Part shown: in pieces, positions 39,663-48,568 of the stretch
Numbering within the stretch: the first letter of the stretch is position 1
How the letters are laid out: each line of letters begins with the position of its first letter
Origin: Bradyrhizobium sp. ORS 285
GTDB taxonomy: Bacteria > Pseudomonadota > Alphaproteobacteria > Rhizobiales > Xanthobacteraceae
NCBI RefSeq assembly: GCF_900176205.1
Contig: NZ_LT859959.1
Coordinates: 5,601,001-5,665,000, forward strand
Length of the DNA stretch: 64,000 nt
Reading direction: 5' to 3'
Notes under the pieces: model-generated
Told to the model about the DNA's origin: nothing
Database searches by the model: none
Seen by the model: the letters and a program-made list of their open reading frames with translations, nothing else
Translations under genes and position numbers: made by a program

Positions 39663-41411
39663 TTACTGCGTCAGCCGCGATGCCGCAAGAATTTGGCGGT
39701 CGGACGGCGGCAGGTCGAAACGGGGCTCGATGCCCAGCAGCGGCCCGATCCGGGAGATCACATTGCCGGCGGTCGGCACCGCGTTCCAGCCCGAGGTGAT
39801 GAAGCCGTAGGTCTCCTTCAGCGGCTGCGGCTCGTCCAGCATGATCAGGAGCTGGTATTTCGGCTTGTCGGCGGGGATCACGGCGGTGAACAGGGTCAGC
39901 ACCTTCTTCTTGGCGTAGCGGCCATTGATCACCTTCTCGGCGGTGCCGGTCTTGCCGCCGATGTAATAGCCCTTCACGTCGGCCTTGCGCGCGGTGCCGA
40001 CCTCGGCATTCAGACGCATCAGATAGCGCATCTTCTCCGAGGTTTCCGGCTTGATGACGCGCTTGGCGATCGCCATCGCCTCGGCCTCGGTGCGCTTCAT
40101 GAAGGTCGGCGGGATCAGCAGACCGCCATTGACCAGGGCGCTCACGCCCATCACGCCCTGCAGCGGCGCCACCGCCATGCCGTGGCCGAACGCGATCGTG
40201 ACGGTGTTCAACTCGGCCCAGCGCTTGGGCAGGATCGGCGAGGCGCTCTCCGGCAGCTCGGTGCGCAACCGGTCGAACTGGCCCATCTTGCGCAGGAAGG
40301 CCTTGTGGCCTTCCACACCCTGCGTCAGCGCGATCCTGGCCGCGCCGACGTTGGACGAGAAATAGAACACCTCCTTCATGTTGAGGAAGCGGCCCTTCGG
40401 CTCGTCGTCATGGATCGCGAACTTGCCGTAATGCAGCGGCCCGCGCGCATCCCACAGCGAATTGAGATCATATTTCCCGGTATCGAGCGCCATCGCCAAA
40501 GTGAACGCCTTGAAGGTCGAGCCCATCTCGTAGACGCCGGTGGTCAGGCGGTTGATGCGGTCCGGATCGTGCGCTTCCTTCGGGTTGTTCGGATCGAAGT
40601 CCGGCAGCGACACCATCGCGATGATCTCGCCGGTCCTGACGTTGACGACGAGACCCGAAGCCGCCTTGGTCTTGAACTTCTCCTTGGCCTTGAGCAGCTC
40701 ATCGCGCAGCGCATGCTCGACGCGCAGGTCGACCGAGAGCTCGACGGGCTTCTGCAGGCGGTCGGTGGCGAAGCCGGCGCGATGCAGGTCGGCGAGGCCC
40801 TGATTGTCGAGCCACTTCTCCATGCCGGCGATGCCCTGGTTGTCGATATTCACCAGGCCGATCAGGTGGGCGACCTCGTTGCCCGTGGGATAGACACGCT
40901 TGTTCTCGCGCAGGAAGCCGACGCCCGGCAGGCCGAGGCGATGGATGTCCTGCTGCTGCTTCGGCGTCATCTCGCGCTTGAGCCAGACGAAGCCCTTGCG
41001 CGACATCATGCGCTCGCGCACTTCGTTCGTGTCAAGATCGGGCAAGGTCGCGGTGAGCAGCTCGATGGCCTCGTCCTTGTCGATGAGGCGGCGCGGCTCG
41101 GCGAACAGGCTCGGCGTCTTGACGTCGGTCGCCAGCACGGCGCCGTTGCGGTCGACGATATCGGGCCGCGCGGTCGCGATGGCGTCCTGCTGCGCGGAGC
41201 GCCGCGCGCTCGGACCGTCGGAACCTGCCGCGAACATCACGAGCCGGCCGCCGATGACGGCATAGACCGCGGCGAAGGCGATGATCGCGAGACCAATGCG
41301 CGCCCGCGCCTTGGCCGTGCGATCGACGTCGCGCCCGTACAGCAGCGTGCGCACGAGGCGCTGGCGCCATGGCTCCTGCGGCTTCACATGCGGCCGAAGC
41401 TGATCGGTCAT
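39663..41411 (-). CDS. ftsI: Septal transpeptidase FtsI (PBP3)
   Basis: 582 residues, class B penicillin-binding protein. One membrane segment (about 38-60) anchors it; the periplasmic part holds the pedestal domain (about 75-240) and the transpeptidase domain. The active-site serine is S298 in GSTFKAF, the second motif is SSNVGAA, and the third is [10 protein letters not shown]. It crosslinks septal peptidoglycan with FtsW as partner. Its start overlaps the ftsL stop as ATGA. The long, basic cytoplasmic N-terminus is usual in this order. Confidence 0.96.
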   Translation of the reverse strand: MTDQLRPHVKPQEPWRQRLVRTLLYGRDVDRTAKARARIGLAIIAFAAVYAVIGGRLVMFAAGSDGPSARRSAQQDAIATARPDIVDRNGAVLATDVKTPSLFAEPRRLIDKDEAIELLTATLPDLDTNEVRERMMSRKGFVWLKREMTPKQQQDIHRLGLPGVGFLRENKRVYPTGNEVAHLIGLVNIDNQGIAGMEKWLDNQGLADLHRAGFATDRLQKPVELSVDLRVEHALRDELLKAKEKFKTKAASGLVVNVRTGEIIAMVSLPDFDPNNPKEAHDPDRINRLTTGVYEMGSTFKAFTLAMALDTGKYDLNSLWDARGPLHYGKFAIHDDEPKGRFLNMKEVFYFSSNVGAARIALTQGVEGHKAFLRKMGQFDRLRTELPESASPILPKRWAELNTVTIAFGHGMAVAPLQGVMGVSALVNGGLLIPPTFMKRTEAEAMAIAKRVIKPETSEKMRYLMRLNAEVGTARKADVKGYYIGGKTGTAEKVINGRYAKKKVLTLFTAVIPADKPKYQLLIMLDEPQPLKETYGFITSGWNAVPTAGNVISRIGPLLGIEPRFDLPPSDRQILAASRLTQ

Positions 41412-41800
41412 TGCTGATCCTCCGGACGAGAGACCGATCCGGTCACGGGGGGTTCTTCATTGATGGCGTCGATCGTATCGATCATCGAGCCGATCGGATC
41501 CGGATTGTCTGGACGCGCGAAGCGCGGCGGCCGCTCTGGGAGATTCTTCAGGCTGTCGTATTGCGTCGCGTTGAGCGGCTTCAGCGGCAGATGCCGCTCG
41601 ACCAGCCCCTGCAGCCGCAGCGGCGCGTCGAGCTTGGCCCATTCCGAGCGCAGGATCGCGATCGCCTCGCGCTGCTCGCGGATCTCGGCGCGCAATTGCA
41701 GCACGCGCTCGACGCGCGCGGTCGATTCCATCTTGATGCGATAGACATAGGCGGCCGCAAAGATCAGCGAGCAGATCACCACGAGATGCAGGAGGCGCAT
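41408..41800 (-). CDS. ftsL: FtsL-like divisome protein
   Basis: 130 residues. A membrane segment at about 4-20 (LHLVVICSLIFAAAYVY) is followed directly by a heptad-like coiled coil (about 25-60, ARVERVLQLRAEIREQREAI) and a Pro-rich tail. This bitopic, short, coiled-coil architecture and its location between rsmH and ftsI identify FtsL, which joins FtsB and FtsQ and activates FtsWI. Sequence conservation in FtsL is low, so the call rests on architecture and order. The C-terminal 50 residues are longer than in E. coli. Confidence 0.85.
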   Translation of the reverse strand: MRLLHLVVICSLIFAAAYVYRIKMESTARVERVLQLRAEIREQREAIAILRSEWAKLDAPLRLQGLVERHLPLKPLNATQYDSLKNLPERPPRFARPDNPDPIGSMIDTIDAINEEPPVTGSVSRPEDQQ

Positions 41801-41803
41801 CGG

Positions 41804-42799
41804 TCAGCCTCCCCGCAGGACGTCGGCCAAGCGCGGCCAGGGCGATGACGAGGCCGGCGCATGCGCCGGCGCCGTCGTGCGCTCGGCACCGCGCAGCTTG
41901 GCGGACCGCGCGCGCGGATTGGCCTCGGTTTCAGCCTCCCCTGCCACCACCGGCTTGCGGTTTAGCGGTTTGAAGCTCGGCGTCTCCTGCGCGATCTCCG
42001 GCAGATGACGCGAGCCGCCGCCAGTCCTGCTGCGCTCGGCCAGGAACGTCTTGACGATGCGGTCCTCGAGCGAATGGAACGAGACGACGGCGAGACGGCC
42101 GCCGGTTGCGAGGATGCGCTCGGCTGCCGACAATGCCTCTTCGAGCTCGTCCAGCTCCTCGTTCACGAGGATCCGCAGCGCCTGGAACGTGCGCGTCGCC
42201 GGATGGATGTCCCCCGGCTTGGATCTCACCACGCGTGCCACGATATCGGCGAGCTGCCGTGTCGTCGTGATCGCCTGCTCCCTGCGCGCGGCGACGATCG
42301 CGCGAGCCACCCCGCGGGAGTGGCGTTCTTCACCCAGGATATAGATGACATCGGCCAGATCACGCTCGGAGGCCTGCGCAACGACGTCGGCGGCGGTCGG
42401 TCCCGTCGCGCCCATGCGCATGTCGAGCGGACCGTCGAAGCGGAACGAGAACCCGCGCGCGGCGGAATCGAGCTGCATCGACGACACGCCGACATCCATC
42501 ACGACGCCGTCGACGTGGTCGAGCCCCTGCGCGGCGCAGATGTCGGCAATTGCTGAGAAGCGATTCTCGACCAGCGTGAGCCGGCCGCCCGCTTCGGCGA
42601 CGAGGTCAACGCCTTCAGCAATCGCAGTGCTGTCGCGGTCGATTGCGATCACCCGCGTTCCCGGTGTTGCCAGAATCAGCCGGGTGTAGCCGCCCGCGCC
42701 GAACGTCGCGTCGACATAGGTTCCGCCATCGCGGGGCGCCAGCATCTCGACCGCTTCAGGGCCGAGCACCGGGATATGGCGCTGGTCAGCCGTGCTCAC
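41804..42799 (-). CDS. rsmH: 16S rRNA (cytosine-1402-N4) methyltransferase RsmH
   Basis: 331 residues from a GTG at 42799 with GGAG seven bases upstream; the family starts at [13 protein letters not shown], close after this codon, and the 84 upstream in-frame residues are rejected. RsmH methylates the decoding centre of 16S rRNA using SAM. The SAM loop is [30 protein letters not shown] and [16 protein letters not shown] are family signatures, as is [13 protein letters not shown]. It heads the dcw cluster. The regulator gene mraZ, which precedes it in many bacteria, is not present here. Confidence 0.95.
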   Translation of the reverse strand: MSTADQRHIPVLGPEAVEMLAPRDGGTYVDATFGAGGYTRLILATPGTRVIAIDRDSTAIAEGVDLVAEAGGRLTLVENRFSAIADICAAQGLDHVDGVVMDVGVSSMQLDSAARGFSFRFDGPLDMRMGATGPTAADVVAQASERDLADVIYILGEERHSRGVARAIVAARREQAITTTRQLADIVARVVRSKPGDIHPATRTFQALRILVNEELDELEEALSAAERILATGGRLAVVSFHSLEDRIVKTFLAERSRTGGGSRHLPEIAQETPSFKPLNRKPVVAGEAETEANPRARSAKLRGAERTTAPAHAPASSSPWPRLADVLRGG

Positions 42800-43344
42800 G
42801 CGGCCGCTCCACACGGATGCCGCCGACCCGGACTGACTATGCTCGGCTGCGAGCCCATCGCGCCTTCGATCCTCGCGCCTCGTCAATTCACCAAGCCACC
42901 GTCCGGGACGGTCAATCGCCCGCCTCACAATGGCCCGAGCCCCGGCACGCGAACTCCGCGCCGGGGCGAGCGCCGGTCCATCAACGATCGTGCGCTGCCG
43001 GATGCCCCCGACAGCGCTCGAACCGGTGATATCCCGTGCAGGACCTTGCATATGGCGGCTTGCCGTCCCGAAAGCCGGCTTGGCTCTTCACCACTTAGTA
43101 ACGGCCTTTAGCGTTAACAAACCGTTGACGGTCTGTGGCGGATCTTGGGCACTCTCTGGAACAGCCGAGTCGTGGCGAGCATCTGGCTGCATCTCAACAA
43201 CCCTCGCCGCCTTTGCGCAACGGATCTGATCAATACGAGGGGCTCGCCATGCGATTTCGATTGCGGCTGGGACATGTAAAAGAGTAGTGCCTGCCCATAT
43301 TCAATTTGATTGATTGTCGTCGCCGCCTCCGCTTCGAGTGCTTC
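42800..43344. other. Head of the dcw cluster: divergent regulatory region
   Basis: 545 bases between rsmH and the amidase gene, transcribed apart. Overlapping short frames exist but have no family features, ribosome sites or consistent codon use. The region around 43090-43130 (TTAGTAACGG...GTTAACAAACCGTTGACGG) is AT-richer and contains short inverted motifs (AACGG/CCGTT), a candidate for the cluster promoter. No mraZ gene is present. Confidence 0.5.
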
Positions 43345-44196
43345 ATGACCGATTCAACCGACAAGTCCGAATCGAAGCGGCCGCGCGCAGTGCCGATTCC
43401 CAAGGGCGTCTCAGACCTGCCGGTTTTCACGCCGGATTCGTCGATCGCGTCCGACGTGATCCCGTCCGCAAATTTTGGTGAGCGCAAGGGTGGCCGCCAA
43501 CCGGACATGGTCATCCTCCACTACACCGGCATGCCGGATGTCGAGGGCGCGATCACCAAGCTGTGCACCGCCGGCACGGAGGTCTCGGCGCATTACATCG
43601 TGCTCGAGGATGGCCGCATCGTCCAATGCGTGCCCGAGGCGCTGCGCGCCTGGCATGCGGGGCTGTCGTCCTGGGGCGGCGAGGAGGACATCAACTCCTG
43701 CTCGATCGGCATCGAGATCGTCAATCGCGGCCACGACTGGGGCTATCCGGACTTTCCGCCGAGGCAGATCGCCGCCGTGATCGCGCTGTGCCGCGGCATC
43801 ATGCTCCGCCGCAACGTGCCGGCGCATCGCGTGCTCGGCCATTCCGACGTTGCGCCGTCGCGCAAGAAGGATCCGGGCGAGAAGTTTCCCTGGCACTCCC
43901 TCGCCAATTCCGGCGTCGGCCATTGGGTGCAGCCCGCGGCGATCACCAAGGGTGAGACCCTAAAGCTCGGCAGCATCGGCGACGACGTCAAGGGCCTGCA
44001 GAAGGCGCTCGCCCGATACGGCTACGGCGTGCCGATCACCGGCAAGTTCGACGGCCTCACGATGGAGGTGGTCACCGCGTTCCAACGGCACTTCCGCCCC
44101 GAGAAGGTCGACGGCATCGCCGACCGCTCCACTCTTTGGACGCTGCATGCACTCCTGACCAGCCTGCCGGCGGAAGAGCCGACGCCGCGCGCCTGA
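43345..44196 (+). CDS. N-acetylmuramoyl-L-alanine amidase with peptidoglycan-binding domain
   Basis: 283 residues from the ATG at 43345. The amidase_2 domain (about 50-200) has the zinc histidine in MVILHYTGMP, the AHYIVLEDGRIVQCVPE strand, IGIEIVNRG, and the second zinc site HRVLGHSDVAPSRKKDPG. The C-terminal 70 residues are a PG_binding_1 domain (IGDDVKGLQKALARYGYGVP). It cleaves the amide between MurNAc and the stem peptide, as AmpD/AmiD do. No cleavable signal peptide is visible, so a cytoplasmic AmpD-like recycling role is possible; the wall-binding domain argues for the periplasm. It is divergent from the dcw cluster. Confidence 0.9.
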   Translation: MTDSTDKSESKRPRAVPIPKGVSDLPVFTPDSSIASDVIPSANFGERKGGRQPDMVILHYTGMPDVEGAITKLCTAGTEVSAHYIVLEDGRIVQCVPEALRAWHAGLSSWGGEEDINSCSIGIEIVNRGHDWGYPDFPPRQIAAVIALCRGIMLRRNVPAHRVLGHSDVAPSRKKDPGEKFPWHSLANSGVGHWVQPAAITKGETLKLGSIGDDVKGLQKALARYGYGVPITGKFDGLTMEVVTAFQRHFRPEKVDGIADRSTLWTLHALLTSLPAEEPTPRA

Positions 44197-44200
44197 TCCA

Positions 44201-45446
44201 TTAAGACGGCGCATCGAGCTCCCGAAGCCGGCGCGCGTAGAGCCGCCTGAGCGGGACGAGCTGCGTTGCGTCGCTCGCCTCGCGATACGCTGCGCGAGCT
44301 TCATCGCGTCGGTCGAGCCGCCGCAACAGATCCGCGCGGACCGCGGGCAACAGGTCGTATTGCTTCAATCCCCCCCGCCCCACCAGGGAATCGACCAACG
44401 CAAGCGCTCGCGCCGGGCCATCAACCATCGATACCGCGGCTGCGTGATTGAGCTCGATGACGGGGGATGGCGCGGATCCGCAGCAGCACCTCGTACAGGC
44501 CGACGATCTGACGCCAGTCCGTGTGCTCGTAGCTCGGCGCCCGCGCATGGAGCGCGGCGATCGCCGCCTGCACCGTATAGGGCTGTGGCCGACCTTTGAC
44601 GCTCAGGGCCTGCTCGACCAGCGCCAGTCCTTCGGCAATCTGCGCGCGATTCCAGGTGGAGCGGTCCTGCTCCTCGAGCAGGACGATGTCGCCCGAGGCA
44701 TCGGTTCGCCCCGCACGGCGCGCATCGTGCAACAGCATGAGGGCGAGGAGGCCTCTGATGTCGCGCGCCTCCGGCATCAGGCCGAGCAAGAGACGGCCAA
44801 GCCGGATCGCCTCGCAGGCGAGATCATGCCGGATCAACTCGGCGCCGGAGGTCGCGAGATAGCCCTCGGTGAAGACGAGATAGATGACCGTCAAGACGCC
44901 GCGCAGGCGTTCGTCCAGAGCCTCGCGCCCGGGCACCTCATAGGGAATGCCAGCGAGGCGGATCTTCTGCTTGGCACGTACGAGACGCTGCGCCATCGCC
45001 TCCTCGCTGATCAGAAATGCACGCGCGACCTCGGCCGTGGTCAGCCCGCAGACCGTGCGCAAGGTCAGCGCCACCTGCACCTCCGGCGCGAACGCCGGAT
45101 GGCAGCAGGTGAAGATCAGCCGCAGCATGTCGTCGTCGAGATCGGCTGGCGCCTCGACATCCTCGCTGGCGGCGTCGCGCTCGATGGCGTGGACGATCTC
45201 GGCTTCCTTGTCGCGGAAGTTGCGCCGGCGCCGGATCCGATCGATCACCTTGTTGCGGGCGACATTGACGAGCCACGCCCGCGGATTGGCGGGGATCTCG
45301 GATCCCCGCCAGGTGAGCAGCGCTGTCGCGAACGCGTCCTGCAGCGCGTCTTCGGCCAGATCGAAGTCGCCGACGAGCCGGATCAGGGTCGCGAGCGCGC
45401 GACCGGACTCGTCGCGGAACGCCTTTTCAATGGCACCGGGCGTCAT
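44201..45446 (-). pseudogene. ECF sigma factor (SigJ/DUF6596-like) with a frameshift
   Basis: From the ATG at 45446 the protein has sigma region 2 (GDFDLAEDALQDAFATALLTW, NPRAWLVNVARNKVIDRIRR), region 4 (CGLTTAEVARAFLISEEAMAQRL) and the large C-terminal helical domain of the ECF41-like/YlaC-like group associated with YCII partners. After YEVLLRIR the frame breaks: an extra base at about 44471 sends it to a stop at 44421, while the expected continuation (PSPVIELNHAAAVSMVDGPA to LDAPS) is intact in the next frame and ends at 44201. If the base is real, the protein loses its last 90 residues but retains both sigma regions. It may also be a sequencing error. The YCII gene lies 23 bases upstream. 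Confidence 0.8.
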
Positions 45447-45468
45447 CTCGTCGGCCGCAGCGCTGGGT

Positions 45469-45822
45469 TCAATGATTGTATTGCCAGACCGGCCTGACCT
45501 CGATGGACCCAAGCCGGGCGCCCGGAATCCGGGCGGCAATGCCGATCGCCTCGTCGATGTTCTTGGCCTCGATCATGTAGTAGCCGCCGAGCTGCTCGCG
45601 CGTTTCTGCAAACGGACCGTCGGTCGTGAGGATCTTGCCATCGCGGACCCGCACCGTCGTCGAGGTCGACGTCGGCTGCAGACGGTCGCCGCCCTTATAA
45701 TTGCCGCTCGAGATGATCGATTGCGTGAAGGTCTGATACTCCGCGAGCATCTTGCCCTCGGCCTCCTTCTCCATCTTCGCGTATTCGACCTCGTTGAGAT
45801 AGATCATCAACAGGTACTGCAT
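45469..45822 (-). CDS. YCII-related (DGPFAE-type) protein
   Basis: 117 residues from the ATG at 45822, which has a strong AGAGGAG site; the frame continues upstream but without site. The sequence MQYLLMIYLNEVEYAKM and the motif TTDGPFAETREQLGGYYMIEAKN place it in the YCII/DGPF superfamily, small dimeric ferredoxin-like proteins. Members are very often encoded directly upstream of this kind of ECF sigma factor, as here, and are thought to modulate it or share its stimulus; the biochemical role is not established. No membrane segment. Confidence 0.9.
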   Translation of the reverse strand: MQYLLMIYLNEVEYAKMEKEAEGKMLAEYQTFTQSIISSGNYKGGDRLQPTSTSTTVRVRDGKILTTDGPFAETREQLGGYYMIEAKNIDEAIGIAARIPGARLGSIEVRPVWQYNH

Positions 45823-45961
45823 CGGACTTGCTCCTCTCTTCGGGTGGATCGCCGACATCCAGTCGAACGACGTCGACGCGGAACGACACGCGCAGGATAA
45901 TATTTTTCGCCGGCGCGGCGACGGCTTGACGCGCCGGCTGCAAAGCCCCATTCACAGCGCG

Positions 45962-46384
45962 TCAGTCGGCCGGACGGCCGCTCCGGCAGGTGCCGAAAGG
46001 CCGCCGGGGAGGAAAGTCCGGGCTCCATCGACATGCGGTGCCGGATAACGTCCGGCGGGGGCGACCCCAGGGACAGTGCCACAGAGAACGAACCGCTTCT
46101 TCCCGCAAGGGAGGCAGTAAGGGTGAAAAGGTGCGGTAAGAGCGCACCGCGGGGCCGGCAACGGAACCGGCATGGTAAACCCCACCGGGAGCAAAACCGA
46201 ATAGGGACGGCCACGCGGAGACAATCGTTTCGACGATGACGTCCGCGGGAGCGATGTCAGGCTCGCCGTCCGGGTAGGTTGCCCGAGGTCTCGCGCAAGC
46301 GCGATCCCAGAGGAATGGCCGTCACGTATCGTCATGCGCTAGCTTGGCGGTGCCCTACAGAACCCGGCTTACAGGCCGGCTGAT
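45962..46384 (+). ncRNA. rnpB: RNase P RNA, class A
   Basis: About 423 nt. The core is unmistakable: GAGGAAAGTCCGGGCTCC at 46009-46026 (J3/4-P4 and neighbours) and ACAGAACCCGGCTTACAGG at 46357-46375 with its partner. P1 can form from AGTCGGCC (45964-45971) with GGCCGGCT (46374-46381). Inner landmarks such as ACAGTGCCACAGAGA and GGTAAACCCC are also present. The RNA is the catalytic subunit that trims 5-prime leaders from pre-tRNA. Ends are estimated from P1 pairing and could move by a few bases. A strong terminator follows. Confidence 0.95.
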
Positions 46385-46392
46385 ATGTTCAT

Positions 46393-46432
46393 GAGGGGCT
46401 CGACGCTCAAGCGTCGGGCCCCTCACCATTTT
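46393..46432 (+). terminator. Terminator of rnpB
   Basis: GAGGGGC-TCGACGCT-CA-AGCGTCGG-GCCCCTC forms a stem of about 14 pairs at 46393-46424, then ACCATTTT. It lies 9 bases after the predicted end of rnpB and just before the stop of the convergent ABC exporter, so it also blocks read-through into that gene. Confidence 0.85.
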
Positions 46433-48248
46433 AGCCTGCGGCCGAGAGCTGGCCGAACTCGGTGGCCTGGCGCTCGAACAGGCTGCGGTACAGCCCGCCG
46501 GGCCGGCCGACGAGCGCGGCGTGATTGCCCTGCTCGACGATGCGGCCGCGGTCGAACACCAGGATGCGGTCGAGGCTGCGCACCGTCGCCAGCCGATGCG
46601 CGATCACGATCGCCGTCCTACCTTTCATCAGCCGCTCCATCGCCTCCTGGATCAGCGCCTCCGATTCCGAATCGAGGCTCGAGGTCGCCTCGTCCAGGAT
46701 CAGCACCCGCGCATCCGCCAGGAACGCCCGCGCCAACGCGACCCGCTGCCGCTCGCCGCCTGACAGTTTCACACCGCGTTCGCCGACCAGGGTGCCGTAG
46801 CCTTTGGGCAGGCGCGTGATGAACTCATGCGCGTTCGCAAGCCGCGACGCCTGCTCGATCTCCGCCTGGCTGGCGCCCGGGCGGCCATAGGCAATGTTCT
46901 CGGCCAGGGAGCGGTGGAACAGGATCGGCTCCTGCTGCACGATGGCGATCTGGCTGCGCAACGAATCCTGCTTCGCGTGCGCAATGTCCTGGCCATCGAT
47001 CAGGATTTTTCCGCCACTGACGTCGTACAGCCGCTGCACCAGCTTGACGAACGTCGTCTTGCCGGAGCCGGAGCGCCCGACGAGGCCAATCCGCTCGCCC
47101 GGCCGGATGTCCACCGACAGCCGGTCGTACAGCGGCGTGCGATGGCCGCCATAGTGGAACGTCACCGCATCGAACACGATGTGCCCGCCGCTCACCGTCA
47201 TCGCCTTGGCATCGGCGGCATCGACAATGCCGATCGGCTCGCCGTGGATCGCCACCAGTTCGTCCATGTCGTTGACCGCGCGCTGCAGGTTGTTGATGTG
47301 CATGCCGACGTCGCGCAGGTAAGCGTGAATCACATAGTAGCTGGTCAGCACATAGGTGACGTCGCCCGGCGAGGCCCTGCCCGCCATCCACAGCAGCACG
47401 GCGCCGCCGATCACCGACGAGCGCAGGCACAGCAGCACGCCCAGTTGCACGGCTGCCGTGGTGTTGTAGCGCAGCCAGGTGCGGTTGACGCGACGGGACC
47501 AGCGGTTGACGACGCGCATCAGCCGGCCGTCCTCGCGCGCCTCCGCCCCGAACGACTTCACCACCGCGTTGCAGCTCAGCGCATCCGCCAGCGTCCCGCC
47601 AACTTTGGTGTCCCAGGCATTGGAGATCCGCGCGGCCGGTGCGATGTAGCGGGTCGAGAACACCACCGTCATCGCCGTGTACAGCACGGCCCCGACGGCG
47701 ATCACCCCGCCCAGCGCGCCCCAATGCAGGCCGAGCAGCACCATCGAGCCGAGCAGCACCGACAGCGACGGCAGCAGCGCCAGCAGGATGGTGTCGTTGT
47801 AGAGATCGAGCGCCCACATGCCCCGGGTGATCTTGCGCACCGTCGAGCCGGCGAAGCTGTTGGCGTGCCAGTCGGTGGAGAAGCGCTGCACGCGCACGAA
47901 GGCCTCGCGCGCCACGTCCGACATGATGCGGAGCGTGAACGGCACGATCAGTTGCAGCCCGGACAATCGCAGCACGATCGAAGCGAAGCCGAGCGCGACG
48001 ATGGCGGCGAACGACACCAGCGCCGAGTGTCGTGCATCGGCATTGGCCGGGCCGAGCGTCAGCGCGTCGACCAGTTTGCCGGAGAATAGCGGCATGAACA
48101 GATCGGCGGCGGTGGCGCCGAGCAGGCACACGGCGATGCCGAGCGTCATGCGCGGCTGCTTCAGCCAGTGGCGGGTGACGAACGGAATCACGACGCGGAT
48201 CGCGGCGGGACGCTTGTCGGCCTTCAGGCCGGAGACGTTGAGGGTCAT
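46431..48248 (-). CDS. ABC exporter, fused membrane and ATPase domains
   Basis: 605 residues from the ATG at 48248. Residues about 35-330 are a type I ABC exporter membrane domain with six segments; 360-595 are the ATPase: Walker A GRSGSGKTT, Q-loop IVQQEPILFHRSL, signature LSGGERQRVALARA, Walker B ILDEATSSLDSES and the H-loop IVIAHRLATV. Such half-size exporters work as homodimers and export lipids, peptides or drugs from the inner membrane. The substrate is not deducible. It lies downstream of the EmrAB-like genes on the same strand, separated by 320 bases, so it might be a separate unit. Confidence 0.9.
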   Translation of the reverse strand: MTLNVSGLKADKRPAAIRVVIPFVTRHWLKQPRMTLGIAVCLLGATAADLFMPLFSGKLVDALTLGPANADARHSALVSFAAIVALGFASIVLRLSGLQLIVPFTLRIMSDVAREAFVRVQRFSTDWHANSFAGSTVRKITRGMWALDLYNDTILLALLPSLSVLLGSMVLLGLHWGALGGVIAVGAVLYTAMTVVFSTRYIAPAARISNAWDTKVGGTLADALSCNAVVKSFGAEAREDGRLMRVVNRWSRRVNRTWLRYNTTAAVQLGVLLCLRSSVIGGAVLLWMAGRASPGDVTYVLTSYYVIHAYLRDVGMHINNLQRAVNDMDELVAIHGEPIGIVDAADAKAMTVSGGHIVFDAVTFHYGGHRTPLYDRLSVDIRPGERIGLVGRSGSGKTTFVKLVQRLYDVSGGKILIDGQDIAHAKQDSLRSQIAIVQQEPILFHRSLAENIAYGRPGASQAEIEQASRLANAHEFITRLPKGYGTLVGERGVKLSGGERQRVALARAFLADARVLILDEATSSLDSESEALIQEAMERLMKGRTAIVIAHRLATVRSLDRILVFDRGRIVEQGNHAALVGRPGGLYRSLFERQATEFGQLSAAG

Positions 48249-48568
48249 GGCATCATCCGGCCGCGCTCGCGGGCGCAGGACCGGCTCCAAATGAGGCAGA
48301 CACGACGACGCGCGCGGTCTGCGAATGAAGTATCAGGCGTTGGGAAGTGAAGTGGTGGCGCTCAATGCGAGCGACGGACTACCAGGACCGGCATCGACCG
48401 CGCGGATGTCGAGAGAACAGCGGTCGAAAGCGCGAGCATCGACCGGGTGCATGCGGTCTGCAGATGCGATGTGGTCATGCAGATCTCCCCGGTTCGAGCG
48501 GCAATTCGTGTTCCATACCATCGACGGTACGATTTGGCAACCCGCGGTCGTCGCGCGGGCTTCTCACG
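48249..48568. other. Intergenic region upstream of the ABC exporter
   Basis: 320 bases. An imperfect palindrome TACC-ATCGAC-GGTA lies at about 48519-48532 and could be an operator; this is a weak signal. A 62-codon minus-strand frame (48333-48521) has no site or family features. No gene is called. Confidence 0.35.

Noticed and set aside
42643-43229. Overlapping small plus-strand frames at the head of the dcw cluster, considered as a possible mraZ
   Set aside because: None resembles MraZ and the strand is opposite to the cluster.
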